Below are positions 45,281 to 59,863 of a DNA stretch of 64,000 nucleotides, piece by piece. Origin of the DNA: Hyposmocoma kahamanoa (taxonomy: Eukaryota > Arthropoda > Insecta > Lepidoptera > Cosmopterigidae); NCBI RefSeq assembly GCF_003589595.1, contig NW_020653391.1, positions 5,207,258 through 5,271,257 of the forward strand. Direction: 5' to 3'. How positions within the stretch are numbered: the first letter of the stretch is position 1; the number at the start of each line of letters is the position of its first letter. A program made the translations under genes and the position numbers. The notes below the pieces were generated by a model, which saw only the letters and a list, made by a program, of their open reading frames with translations, did no database searches and was not told the DNA's origin.

Positions 45281-46190
45281 GAAATATTACTTATATCGTA
45301 TTCGTATGCATTTTGAGACCACTTTGATCGTGTCATTTTTATCATTTTCAATATGACTGTATACACAACGAAACCTCACTGACGAATAAGGTAACGAAAA
45401 TCACAAGAACAATGACATGGATATTGTGTAAGTTTCCAGTCTCCGTAATAATTTCACTAAACATTTGAGCTAATTTTAAGCTAAGAAATAATAATTAACA
45501 AAATTAAAATCAGGATCTTTTTTATTGTCATAAGTTGTTGCGAAATGCAATTAAAGCTATAGATAAATATTGCATACTTTACAATTTTGCTAAAACGATG
45601 CTTCAAAGTTCTAAAAAAAATCATTGGTATTAATATAACAATATACTCTCCTTAAACTCATTAATGTATACTTAGAAACTTAAACGAAATTATAATCAGA
45701 AAAATGGAACAACATTCCAAACGTGTCATTGTCATGTAAAAGAGAAAGATTGTTTGTTAAGTAGGTTTTCCATTCCCTTTCCGCAACGTTTTCTAAACTT
45801 GTGCTTCTCTTTTAAACTATATGATATGCGTGTAAAATTGGAATAGTTTTAACAAACTTCGGACTATACTTTTTTTTTCAAGACAAAATAATAGTTGTCA
45901 GATACCATTTTACAAGTGCCTAGTGATCGCAGTCTATAAATTATATAGTAAATATTCTATTGGCTATCGACTGATTAAGACGAATAATTGAGTTAAGATG
46001 AATTAAACATAAAAAAATAAATAGTTGGAAAAAACAGTGCGTGCCTTTGCACTTTACGAATTTATTTCGATATTAGAGGCCCAACTCAAACTACTCGTAT
46101 GACAGAAGGCAATAATGTCACGTTCTAAATAATCATTAGAACGTCAACTCACTACGTGTGCTTCTGCAGAAAGACTTCTCCTTTCACAAC

Positions 46191-46243
46191 CTATCGATAA
46201 AACTGTCGACAACAACTCTATCGATAAAACTGTCGACAACAGC
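46191..46243. repeat. Tandem duplication of about 26 bp
   Basis: CTATCGATAAAACTGTCGAC occurs twice in direct orientation, separated by AACAACT. Confidence 0.8.
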
Positions 46244-47770
46244 TTTACTACATGACTATTTAAAATTTTGCATAATTATGACTGACTATCTGCAAACGAC
46301 ATTTTACTCCCTCTTGGAAATAAAAAGTATAGTAACTTTTTTAGATACTAACCGCATAAACACACGACCTTTTGTAAAAGCAAAAAAAGTTTGCTTTTGA
46401 GATACAAACCACAGAATTCGTCCAAAGAATACATCGATCGGCTTTGGCACTTTGATATACATATAGCGCCCATTTACCAAAGCGGAGAGGACAGAATGTG
46501 AATGAAAATAAAAATAAATTACTTTGCTGTTTCGCGGAACCAGTAAAGATTTAATCGTGTAAAATACGATTATCACGCCGAGGGTCGAACAATCAACTGT
46601 TGATGATGCTTCGTAAACAGACTGAACATGTGTCGGGTAAATAACGGGCATGTATTTAATTTTATTGGGGGAATTAACGGCATGAAAAGAAATTCAACAC
46701 AAGCGCAACTAACTATTTTATCAGTTTGTTGACTAATGTTTTGACGACCTCGGTGGCCCAATGGTGCGGAGGTCCCAGTTGTAGGACCAATTTGGAAAAC
46801 GACCTTTTTTAAATTAGTTCTGACCTGTGTGTTCTAAAAGTGCCCCACGTGCCCCAGTGCCAAACGCATTAAGGACCACGGAGTGACATGTCGAGCTAGA
46901 ATTGACTTAAAAAGTGCGTTTTACGATAGTTTAACTAATATGTCTGAGTCTCACGATAGTTTTCTATTTCAAAGTACATCATTCTTCTCTCCGCTTAGGT
47001 ATCTAACGGAAGACGGCTCTCATTTGTGTAGCCTAGTGTAGTCTCTATATGTTCACATAAAAGTACGTACAATTTCTTATACGCTAATAATTATAATAAT
47101 TTAAGCAATATTGCACTAGGATGTCAAAGTGACAAGTACCTCTACCACGAGATTATGATATACATAGTAGAGGTGCAGTATGTTCTAATTTAATTAGCAA
47201 TCAGACAATAACAAAAATATCCTATAATAAATTTCAAAAATATTATTTACATTCAAATTCCATTATTTTGGACTACTTCTTTATGCCATCGTGCTTTTCA
47301 ATTTCGAATACAATGATTTTGAACAGTAAATTATTTTTCACCTCTCTAGCTCGGAAGGGACTTCTTTCTCATTAGAAATCTGCGCGCAAAAGACTTGGAA
47401 AAGGTTTTTGAAATTCGAACTTGACGAAGGACTGTGGTGTGGTGCACCAAACTTTTCCTTTCGATGAAAAAAAAGATAATGACACGTACAACCACGCGAT
47501 TTGTCGTACATTACTTATTTATGTAATATAAATCCGTTGGTATATTTTATTCTTATTATGGTTGACATTAATTTGACAATGTTACTTGTGTTTATTAAAT
47601 TATTTTAATTGAAAGAACTAAAATAATTTCAATAATCACTTAATCACACAAAATAAAAGTACAACTAAGAATAAAAATTGATGAGGTGTATATTCAGAAC
47701 GCATCCAAAGATTAACTTTTTCTTTTAATTAAAAAAAACTGATGTTTTAAAGTTCATCTGTTTTTCTTTC

Positions 47771-47983
47771 ATGTACCACTTTCCTCGCTATAGTGAGGCG
47801 AAACGTCGTGTGTTTCGCTCGGCAGCAAAATTGGTTTGCGTCTCGTGCCTTGAAACCCTCGCTACGCTCAGAAATCGCTTCGCTCGTGATTCAATCTTAG
47901 CTTCCTTGGCTTGCTCAGGTTTCAATACAAGCACTCGCGTCAAACAACAACTTTGCAGCCTTGCATTAAAAGACAAAAAATAA
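47771..47983. other. GC-rich patch open on both strands
   Basis: Both strands stay open for over 60 codons. CGCTACGCTCAG and CGCTTCGCTCG-like phrases recur, which suggests a low-complexity repeat rather than a gene. No protein family was recognised. Confidence 0.35.
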
Positions 47984-49484
47984 TAATTTTATACATCTTA
48001 AGTTTGCGCTCACAACTAAACTCGGAAAGGTTGGTGAACGCAAACTCAATTTAAGTGCATCTGTTTCGTTCGTTATCTAAAACTAATGAGATTTTTTAAT
48101 CATTAAGTACAAGTTAAAGCTTAAAGTTAACAAACTGTTACACATAATCCAAGGTCAATAAATTAAAGTCGCGAGCTAAAACACAGTAAACAACAAAAGT
48201 AAAATTTTAAAAAGTAATTAATAGGGACATTAATGTAATAGCTACCCGAACGAATAACATGAACATATCGCGCTCCCTTTTGACTGATCATTTATTGAAT
48301 AAAAAAAATAGAAGACTACAAACAAAATTGGTCTTTATTATGTGGCATATATTTTTTTCGCAAAATTTTTCTAATACAGATAATGTCAAACAATAATACA
48401 TGTTTACAGTGTTAATTTCATTTCATATTTCGAACTATAGATTGACAGTGGATTGAGAGCTTTGAAAATGGTCAAGCTGCTTGATTCGCACTAGGTATTT
48501 ATTTCACTGTCTCCGAAACTCGTAAAAGTGGCTTCTCACAACCCGTGATCTCAACAAGGACAGCGCCGCACCGCGTACTCTCGCTACAGGCAAGTCCGGG
48601 CCGCCCGGGCCTACACCCGTGGTGGCTTGTACTCGGGCATGTGTTACGTGCAGTTTAAGCCTGTCAGTAGTCAGAAATGACATTTTCCAGAAATAATGTT
48701 TGGTCGAAATTTCATAGCCAGACTCGAAATTTTGAGAGGAAAATGTTTTTTCTTTTAAACCTAACTTAACTTAACCTAACCGAACCTAATCGTGTCCTTG
48801 TGATAAACATTCAACATATCCTGAAAAAACAACTGTTTCGTCTTAATTGTTTTCGGTGTAATGAAAATTCGAACAAACGTTATTTCGGACAAAAAAATTT
48901 TTGACTTTGTAATAGGTTACCGTTACGTGCTCTACTCTGATTTGAGCTGCTTTCAAAAATGTCATGTGAGGTACGCATAGCTTCTTCGGCAGCCACTTTT
49001 ATATTATACAGTGGCTACAACTTACTAGGAGAAAACGCTGGTGGGTGTTATCATTCACCAAGAGCATCAGGCCGAGATAAGTTCATACGATTGTATTGAA
49101 TTAAGCATAAATAGTTTGTTTTAGCGATTCATACTAATCATTTAAATCTACGCTGTTATAAGGAATGATCGCCAAACGCTCGCGCCCACACACGCTGCGC
49201 CTTTGAAGTTACCGACATGATGGATCCAATAGGCCCTTCGGCACAGGCTGCACTATTCACACGGCGCGTTGGCGCGAGCTGAAGAACGTTCGAGAACGAG
49301 AACGAACGAGAAAGCAGTCGACCAATCATGTAGGTACCTTTTTATCTTGTGCAAAAAATTTAAAAGAACGCTATTCTTTTTTTGTATAGCCTTTTCTTAT
49401 TTCAACAAATAATCAGTCAAACTCAATACGAATTGGAAGACTTCACGGGTGATAGCAAAAAGGGCATAGATTGAAAATATAATG

Positions 49485-52400
49485 TTACATGGCGTCAGAT
49501 CTATTATTTTTCTGGGTCAACTTGCTCAGAGTACTCAGTTGCGGAAAAGCAGTTTTATTCTGTACAGGATTCAATTTTGTTGTCATGTAAATAAACGGCT
49601 CGTAAAGAGACGGGCGGTCCATGGCGGAGGCTTCAAAGTGGCGGATTTTTTCCCGCGCACACCAGTTTGCCGCCTTTGAGCATGTGTTTTCTAGATTATT
49701 TAAGTCGTCAGGACCGGTACGGTTGCCGATTACTACCATTACTACCTGTGGGCAAATTATCGAATAATTTTAAAATACCTTTACCTTTATACCTTTACCT
49801 AACTGCCTCTGTGGCCGAACGGTTACCATGCCGGACTGCCACGCAGAGGTCCCAGGTTCGATTCCCGGGCCGGGAGAAATATTTGTATGACCTACATTTG
49901 TTTCTCTCGTGAGTTTGGGTGTAATTTGTGGTTGCCTATATGTGTGTCCATGGCACCCGCGACACAGGGTTTCCCTAGTGCGGGGCTATGTTGAGTGTGT
50001 GTGTTATTATTATTATTATTATTACCTTTCCTTTATAGTTATAGTTTAAAGTTAGAGCTCGAATGCTAGTATCTAAGTCTCTCGGCAGGTTTGTAGGATG
50101 CGAGATCCAAAGATCTTTGCTATTCTATTGCGTCAAACACAATCACTGCAAGTCTCAGTTCCTATTTGTAATTTAGGCAAAGAGATTTATTAATTTTCAA
50201 TAAAAAGAGCTCATTTTACGAAGTAAAATTATAATTCTTTAATATTTAATGTCCAAAGTATGTTAAATGTATCTTCTTATGTTATTAATTTCATAAATTA
50301 CGATAAAACGAAAAATCGTTTTTGCAGTTTTTTCTCAAAATACTGTTTTTGATATTACAGTTACGTGATAATACTTTAAAATAAGTTAAATAAAAAAGTT
50401 CAGTAAATTAAAGATGCCTACAAATTTGCTCGACTCTTGACGATCGACACGTGTCGATCTACAAAAAATACGATGTAAATATCAATTATCGGCTTCTATA
50501 TACGCCGATTGGCAAATCCTTTCACCACGATGGCAAGCATTATACAGCGTGTACCATCTATACGATGAGAAGGAGAAGAAGAAAAGAAGAAAATTGACAG
50601 AAATACGATGTCCACCGTCTGTTACTTACAAATTTAGTCGTCGATAGCCAAAAAATCGAAAAAATCTATAGTGACACAAATCGATGATACGAGCTCCTAC
50701 ACCCCAATAACAACATACCTCTTTTTTATCCTTATTCCGGTCAATATCCTTCTTTAAATACATAAGAACGTCAAGCGACTCCGGCCTGGTGACGTCGTAG
50801 ACCATGACAAACCCTTCAGCAAAGCCGATGTAGTGGCGCTGCAGCACTTGGTTGGCTGTTAGCTGCATCGTCGGGGACTGTGGTGGACCTGTAAGGCAAT
50901 GAACTTTTTAAAACTATAAATTATCACAACGCATACATACCTACCTACATACTCACATATAAGTAGTTTGGACTCAATGGCGACTTTCGGGTAAACGTAA
51001 AAACTTACTTTACATTCGCTGATCGATCACCTTGATCGGTAAGAAAATGATGAAGATTTCATTTTATACAAAATGAAACTATTTTTCGGATTTAAATCGC
51101 GTAAGTATATTTGTTTTTTCAAACAAACAAACGTTTCATGCCCTTTACAGGTCCCATGGTCACGGTTGACTAAGACCCCGTGACCAAAATCATTTACCGT
51201 GTGTAACAATCACGAAAACCTAGAACTCGATAGATTTAATTTTAGTTTAAAAGCTAACCTTAATAACTTCTAAATATAATAGTGATTTAAATGTAAACCA
51301 TCTAAAATATGAATTAGAGCCTGTCGCTTTCAGCCTGCATGGATGACCAGCGTCCAGCCTCCATGAATGACCAGACTGACAGGAAACAAAGACAGGAATT
51401 CGAAATTAGACCGACTTTCTTTTGGACAAAAGACGACGATCGACCTTGCTTTCTTTTGACAAAGGACGACGAGAGCAGTCCTGACTAAACCCCCGACGCG
51501 AGCAGACGACTTCTTCTGACTGAATTGTACAGACAGACCGTACAGAGCCTATGCGTATTTGTTACGCGCGGACGACGTGCGATTTACGAGCGCGTTTATA
51601 GCGCCCCGTAGAGGCTCAATAAGAATGAAGAACGTATGCAAAAGTTTACTGGCTACAACTGAATTCCTTTGAGTCGCGCGTCATCAATGCGTCGTCGGCC
51701 GCGCGTAAAAATATGTCGAATGAGAGCTTTAAGTAAAATAAAATAATCTGTCTTTTTCTTGCTTAATTGTAGAGATATGTGCGCTGAAATAAAATTACGT
51801 TTAGTTTGCGTTTGTCCGGATCTAGGCCAGTATTTTATAAGAAATGTTTTTCTTTGTTCATTAAGTAATGTATATAGTAACTGCAAATGGTTTTTTAACA
51901 AAAAAATTGTACTTTAATTAACTGTTTAAGAAACTAAAACTCGCCTAGTCTTACAAGTATGAAGAAACTCAGTGTGTATATCTTTTGTAATCAAACGCCT
52001 GGTAATTGTGCACCAGCTGTAATGTGATTTTCTACTCAATTTTATTAATTTTTTTATATTAGTAACGAAACAATAATACTACTACATAATAATAAATAGA
52101 AATAACAAAATTTGTTATATTTAATATACAAAACAAGTATTCGTGTTTTCTGCTAAGCATTTGTGCTGTATTATAGGAACAGTAAGAATTAAAAGAAACA
52201 TATAAACATAGTTTTAATTTTGAATGTAAACAGGTAAAATAAAAAGACAAAAAGAATAGAAGAATGATAGTGTCCCACAGGGCAACATGTTGAACCCTAA
52301 ATAGTTTCTAAGGTATGTCTAAATTATGGTATGATTGCTATTAATTTTCTACCATATTAGTGTTAATGAAAAGTATAATATTAACAATGAAGGTGGTTTT

Positions 52401-53557
52401 ACAATTATGTAAAAGCTAACAAGTTACTTTTGATCCTTGATTAATAATGGTGGCAGATGATAGAATATTCGTAATTTTGGTGTAATAAGGCCACATCTGA
52501 AAAATTACAAATTTTCAAAAGAGGTATAAAGATTCTTCAAACAAAATTAGTTGATAACTTTTTTGTGCTCATTTAATTCTCATATTTATTTTTATGACTT
52601 TAATGTGATAAAAGCACTTTGGAGATGTGATTACTTGTGGCTTTATTATACCAGAGTATGATATAAAAGTTCATAGACTATATCATAGATATTTCATCAG
52701 CATGACACATGCAGAAACATTTTGGCAATAAAAGCCAACAATCAGTCAAAACTTAACTTGTCAGCTTTTGAATTATATAAGACAATGACAATGCCAGGAT
52801 CACCATAGACATTTATTATTATTTTTACAGTAAAACAATTGTCAAGTTGCAGATATCAGCCCATTATACTATACACGGTGTCTTTATTCAGGGCCTATGA
52901 AGCCCTTCATCACTACAACTATTACTTGAACAATTATGATTACCACTAATTACAGCAGAGCCAAAGACTACAGTGTTAAAGAACTGAAGAATTTTGTTGG
53001 CTTCAACAGTTTTGTTGTGTATGTATGGAGTATGTATCCAAGTATGGAGTTTCGTACTTCCATCAAGAGGCAGCATAGATGGTTACCCAAAATGGGAAGT
53101 TTTGATACGGAAATATGTTTAGTATACATTACTTCTAGTATCCAATAAAATTACTCTTAGCTCCCAGAAACTTCTGTAAGCTCTTTAAATTTTTGTAACA
53201 ATATGAATGAACAATACCTGGCATTGTCTTTTAAGACTGCTTTATCTTACAAAGCTTCCAAGTGCCGCAAAGCTGAGCGCTGCAACTCCATGAAGACAGC
53301 AAAGCTAAAATCGGTATAAAAATAGTTTCTAAACCTTTAAACTCGCCTGTCAGCGGCGGCTCCAGCCCCGCGGTATCGTAGATACAAACCCTCTCCTTTG
53401 TACCTCGTTCCGTCTCGATATTTGCCACATAAATGTCCTCGATCGTTGGGTAAAAATTAGATTTAGAATTAACATTTCCGTATATTAATTGCTCTAGAAC
53501 AGCCGTTTTGCCAACTCCTTTCATACCGCAAACGACTACTTTGCTTAATTTTCCCAT
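49485..53557 (-). CDS. kappaB-Ras: kappaB-Ras (NF-kappaB inhibitor-interacting Ras-like) GTPase, 3 exons
   Basis: Exons on -: 53557-53347, 50888-50719, 49745-49485; 213 residues, against about 192 in mammals. P-loop GMKGVGKT (residues 11-18), switch I YPTIED (36-41), DTAGLE (61-66), [20 protein letters not shown], and a C-terminal half ([24 protein letters not shown]) that matches NKIRAS proteins closely. The Ras Gly12 position is Lys and the Gln61 position is Leu, the 'activated-like' substitutions known for this family. The NKxD motif is degenerate (GNRTG). There is no CAAX box, so no prenyl anchor. In mammals these proteins bind IkappaB PEST regions and Ral GAPs; an NF-kappaB role here is inference. 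Exon 1 seems to end at a GC donor (CAG|GCGAGT). A weak GT donor 12 nt further on keeps the same phase and would add four codons. The start is the first ATG, directly before the P-loop strand. Confidence 0.9.
49797..50030 (+). repeat. tRNA-derived SINE, copy 4, best preserved
   Basis: ACTGCCTCTGTGGCCGAACG at the start, box A-like at 49812-49824, box B-like GGTTCGATTCCCG at 49855-49867, then the shared body and a (TTA)n tail. It lies in kappaB-Ras intron 2, opposite to the gene. Confidence 0.85.
51071..51175. repeat. Half copy of the 19021 hairpin with inverted loop
   Basis: Left arm AAATGAAACTATTTTTCGGA to TTTGTTTTTTCAAAC is followed by the loop in reverse (CCCTTTACAGGTCCCATGGT). The right arm is missing. 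kappaB-Ras intron 1. Confidence 0.65.
51300..51700. other. GC-rich insert of unknown kind in kappaB-Ras intron 1
   Basis: It contrasts with AT-rich flanks. It contains GATGACCAGCGTCCAGCC and its echo AATGACCAGACTGAC, repeated ACAAARGACGACGA phrases and GCGCGGACGACGTGCG. It could be part of an LTR or a repeat body; no termini were identified. Confidence 0.35.
52477..52653. repeat. MITE family G, short copy
   Basis: TTGGTGTAATAAGGCCACAT at the left, ACTTGTGGCTTTATTATACC at the right. kappaB-Ras intron 1. Confidence 0.65.
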
Positions 53558-58069
<4,512 letters not shown>

Positions 58070-58242
58070 ATTCTTTGAGGGTATTTTTGTATCTTAACAT
58101 TCCTTGTTATAATAATATATTATATGTTTTAAGCAACAATGAATTTAAGGTTAATTTCAACTTAAGCCTGACCATATATTGTAAGTTGAAACTAATACTG
58201 TTACTAATCGAAAAACTTAACTTTCGGGAAAAAACTGTAATA

Positions 58243-58315
58243 TTTCTTAGTGTTCGATCTTTGTTATTAATAATTATAACAAACTAGTGGACATATTTCA
58301 CTTAAAAATAATTGA
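58243..58315. repeat. Solo arm of the tRNA-like element
   Basis: TTAGTGTTCGATCTTTGTTA, then TTAATAATTATAACAAACTA and GTGGACATATTTCAC, the right arm of the family without its tRNA-like head. Just after the DPM1 stop, so it may lie in the 3' UTR. Confidence 0.55.
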
Positions 58316-58348
58316 TTTTTTTTCCTAATGAGTGGCTTGTGAGACTAC

Positions 58349-58519
58349 TTAGGTTCGTATTCTAGAACTCTACTCAATGCTCAAGTCAGGATCTGAGTAT
58401 GATTTCAAGCACTGGAAATACGACCCTAATGGCAAGGACTTGAGTATGATTTCTAGTGCTTTAAATCATACTCAGATCCTGACTTGAGCATTGAGTAGAG
58501 TTTTGGAATACGACCCTAA
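58349..58519. repeat. Foldback element F, copy 2
   Basis: TTCGTATTCTAGAACTCTAC to TCAGGATCTGAGTATGAT is mirrored by ATCATACTCAGATCCTGA to GAGTTTTGGAATACGACC. Same family as 31521-31689, with longer paired arms here. Confidence 0.85.
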
Positions 58520-58637
58520 GTCTCAATTCTGCCAGTGTCCGTTTTCTAGTTTCATAAACGTTATGGAGGGTGTGTTAGAATTTTGTTCGGAATAATTGAA
58601 TAATAATATCATGGTAGTCAAACATCGTGACATTCAA

Positions 58638-59162
58638 CATCGAGTATATACTCAGAAATAAAAACGAAATGTCATTTAATTTGTTTAAAAACTATTCTGC
58701 CAAATCATTATTGTGGCAACTGAGCTCCGATTGGCCAGCCCGAATTCGAAACAATTTACGGGTGTCAATTCAACCAGTTTAACTTGAGCTTTGCTATAGT
58801 CTATATAATATAATGACGAAAATTAAAAATTACATATTTATTATTTAATTACCGATGAAATATGATTCCGTTTGTTTTGTAATTAGATGTTTTGCTGTTT
58901 TTCCCACACCATCGAATCGAACAGCCCCATTGTTAGAGATATTATCTTTATTATTACAATAAATATAAATAATATTTTTTGGAATTTACGGAGACGTACA
59001 CACAGGTTAGCTGTTGGCGCTGTACTATTTCAGTTTTCTAATTTATGATATCAGCGCAAACGAGAGTTGATATTTAAAAGTGATATAAGGCCCATTTACC
59101 TGATGAGTTGCCGGGGATATATGGCCCTTATTTTGTCTCTATTTCTGGTTATATACTCGATG
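58638..59162. repeat. MITE family with CATCGAGTA ends, copy 2
   Basis: CATCGAGTATATACTCAGAA at the left and TGGTTATATACTCGATG at the right; reversed relative to 5728-6243. Confidence 0.8.
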
Positions 59163-59264
59163 CTTAAAAATTACAATTATAGCGACATCTCTAGTCAGCG
59201 ATGGTAGCTGTAAAGGTACCTCTCTGAGTGAAGAAATAAATTTCCTAAAATTTTTAAAACCCAA

Positions 59265-59480
59265 AAACAAAGATCTGCAAGAAGCACAGAAAAATTCATA
59301 AGGTCCGCTAGTTCGTTTCGTGGGTTAATTGGCAGAGCATCTGGCATGGATTTCCTGAGGGTGGTGGTTCGAATCCAGCCGGAATAAGTGAATTTTTCTA
59401 AGTGTTCTATCTTTGTTATTAATAATTATAACTTTATAATAAACAGGTGGAGTAATTTCACTAAAAATAATTTGACGCAG
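59265..59480 (+). repeat. tRNA-like element with both arms
   Basis: Degenerate left arm ACAAAGATCTGCAAGAAGC, box A-like GTGGGTTAATTGGCAGAGC, box B-like GTGGTTCGAATCCAGCC, right arm TTTTTCTAAGTGTTCTATCT followed by TTGTTATTAATAATTATAAC. It mirrors the copy at 4150-4475. Confidence 0.6.
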
Positions 59481-59863
59481 TTAAACAAAAAGGATCGGAA
59501 GAGGAAGAAGAGGAAGGAAAGTTTGAGAAAGTAAGGTGACGATAAGGCAGTTTGAAGTCTAAGTGTTTCTCACTTTTGTTTTCACTTCACTTTTTATTTT
59601 TTATGGCTCCATGATTAAATGAAATCATGATTTTGCCAATGTTACAGTCGAAAGTACAAAAAAACGACCATTCAGTTCTGTTGAGACAATAACCGATGTT
59701 GATGGGTTGGTCCGCAGAAATACTCAGGTGAGAATCTAAAACAAAAAACATCACAAACAATCGCAACGAATGAACGGCGAAATGAGGCCGCCACACCACA
59801 CTACAATACTCTAATGTGCTACGAACTAGACTTTGGTACAATAGTATTTTTGTTTTAACATTT

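Larger units (their letters stand above)
45290..49484. other. Intergenic DNA
   Basis: About 4.2 kb, AT-rich, with no recognisable gene. It includes the direct repeat at 46191, a SINE-like scrap at 46741-46790 (GACCTCGGTGGCCCAATGG), an odd GC-rich patch at 47771-47983 and another at 48530-48660. The kappaB-Ras 3' UTR should lie at its right end, but no clear poly-A signal was found. Confidence 0.45.

Noticed and set aside
49801..49870. A real Ser/Leu tRNA gene
   Set aside because: Promoter boxes are present, but no proper anticodon arm or acceptor pairing was seen, and three more copies share the same non-tRNA body. It is a SINE.
52888..53148. Open frames on both strands in kappaB-Ras intron 1
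   Set aside because: The + and - frames are mirror shadows, with no domain, no splice context and stops soon after.
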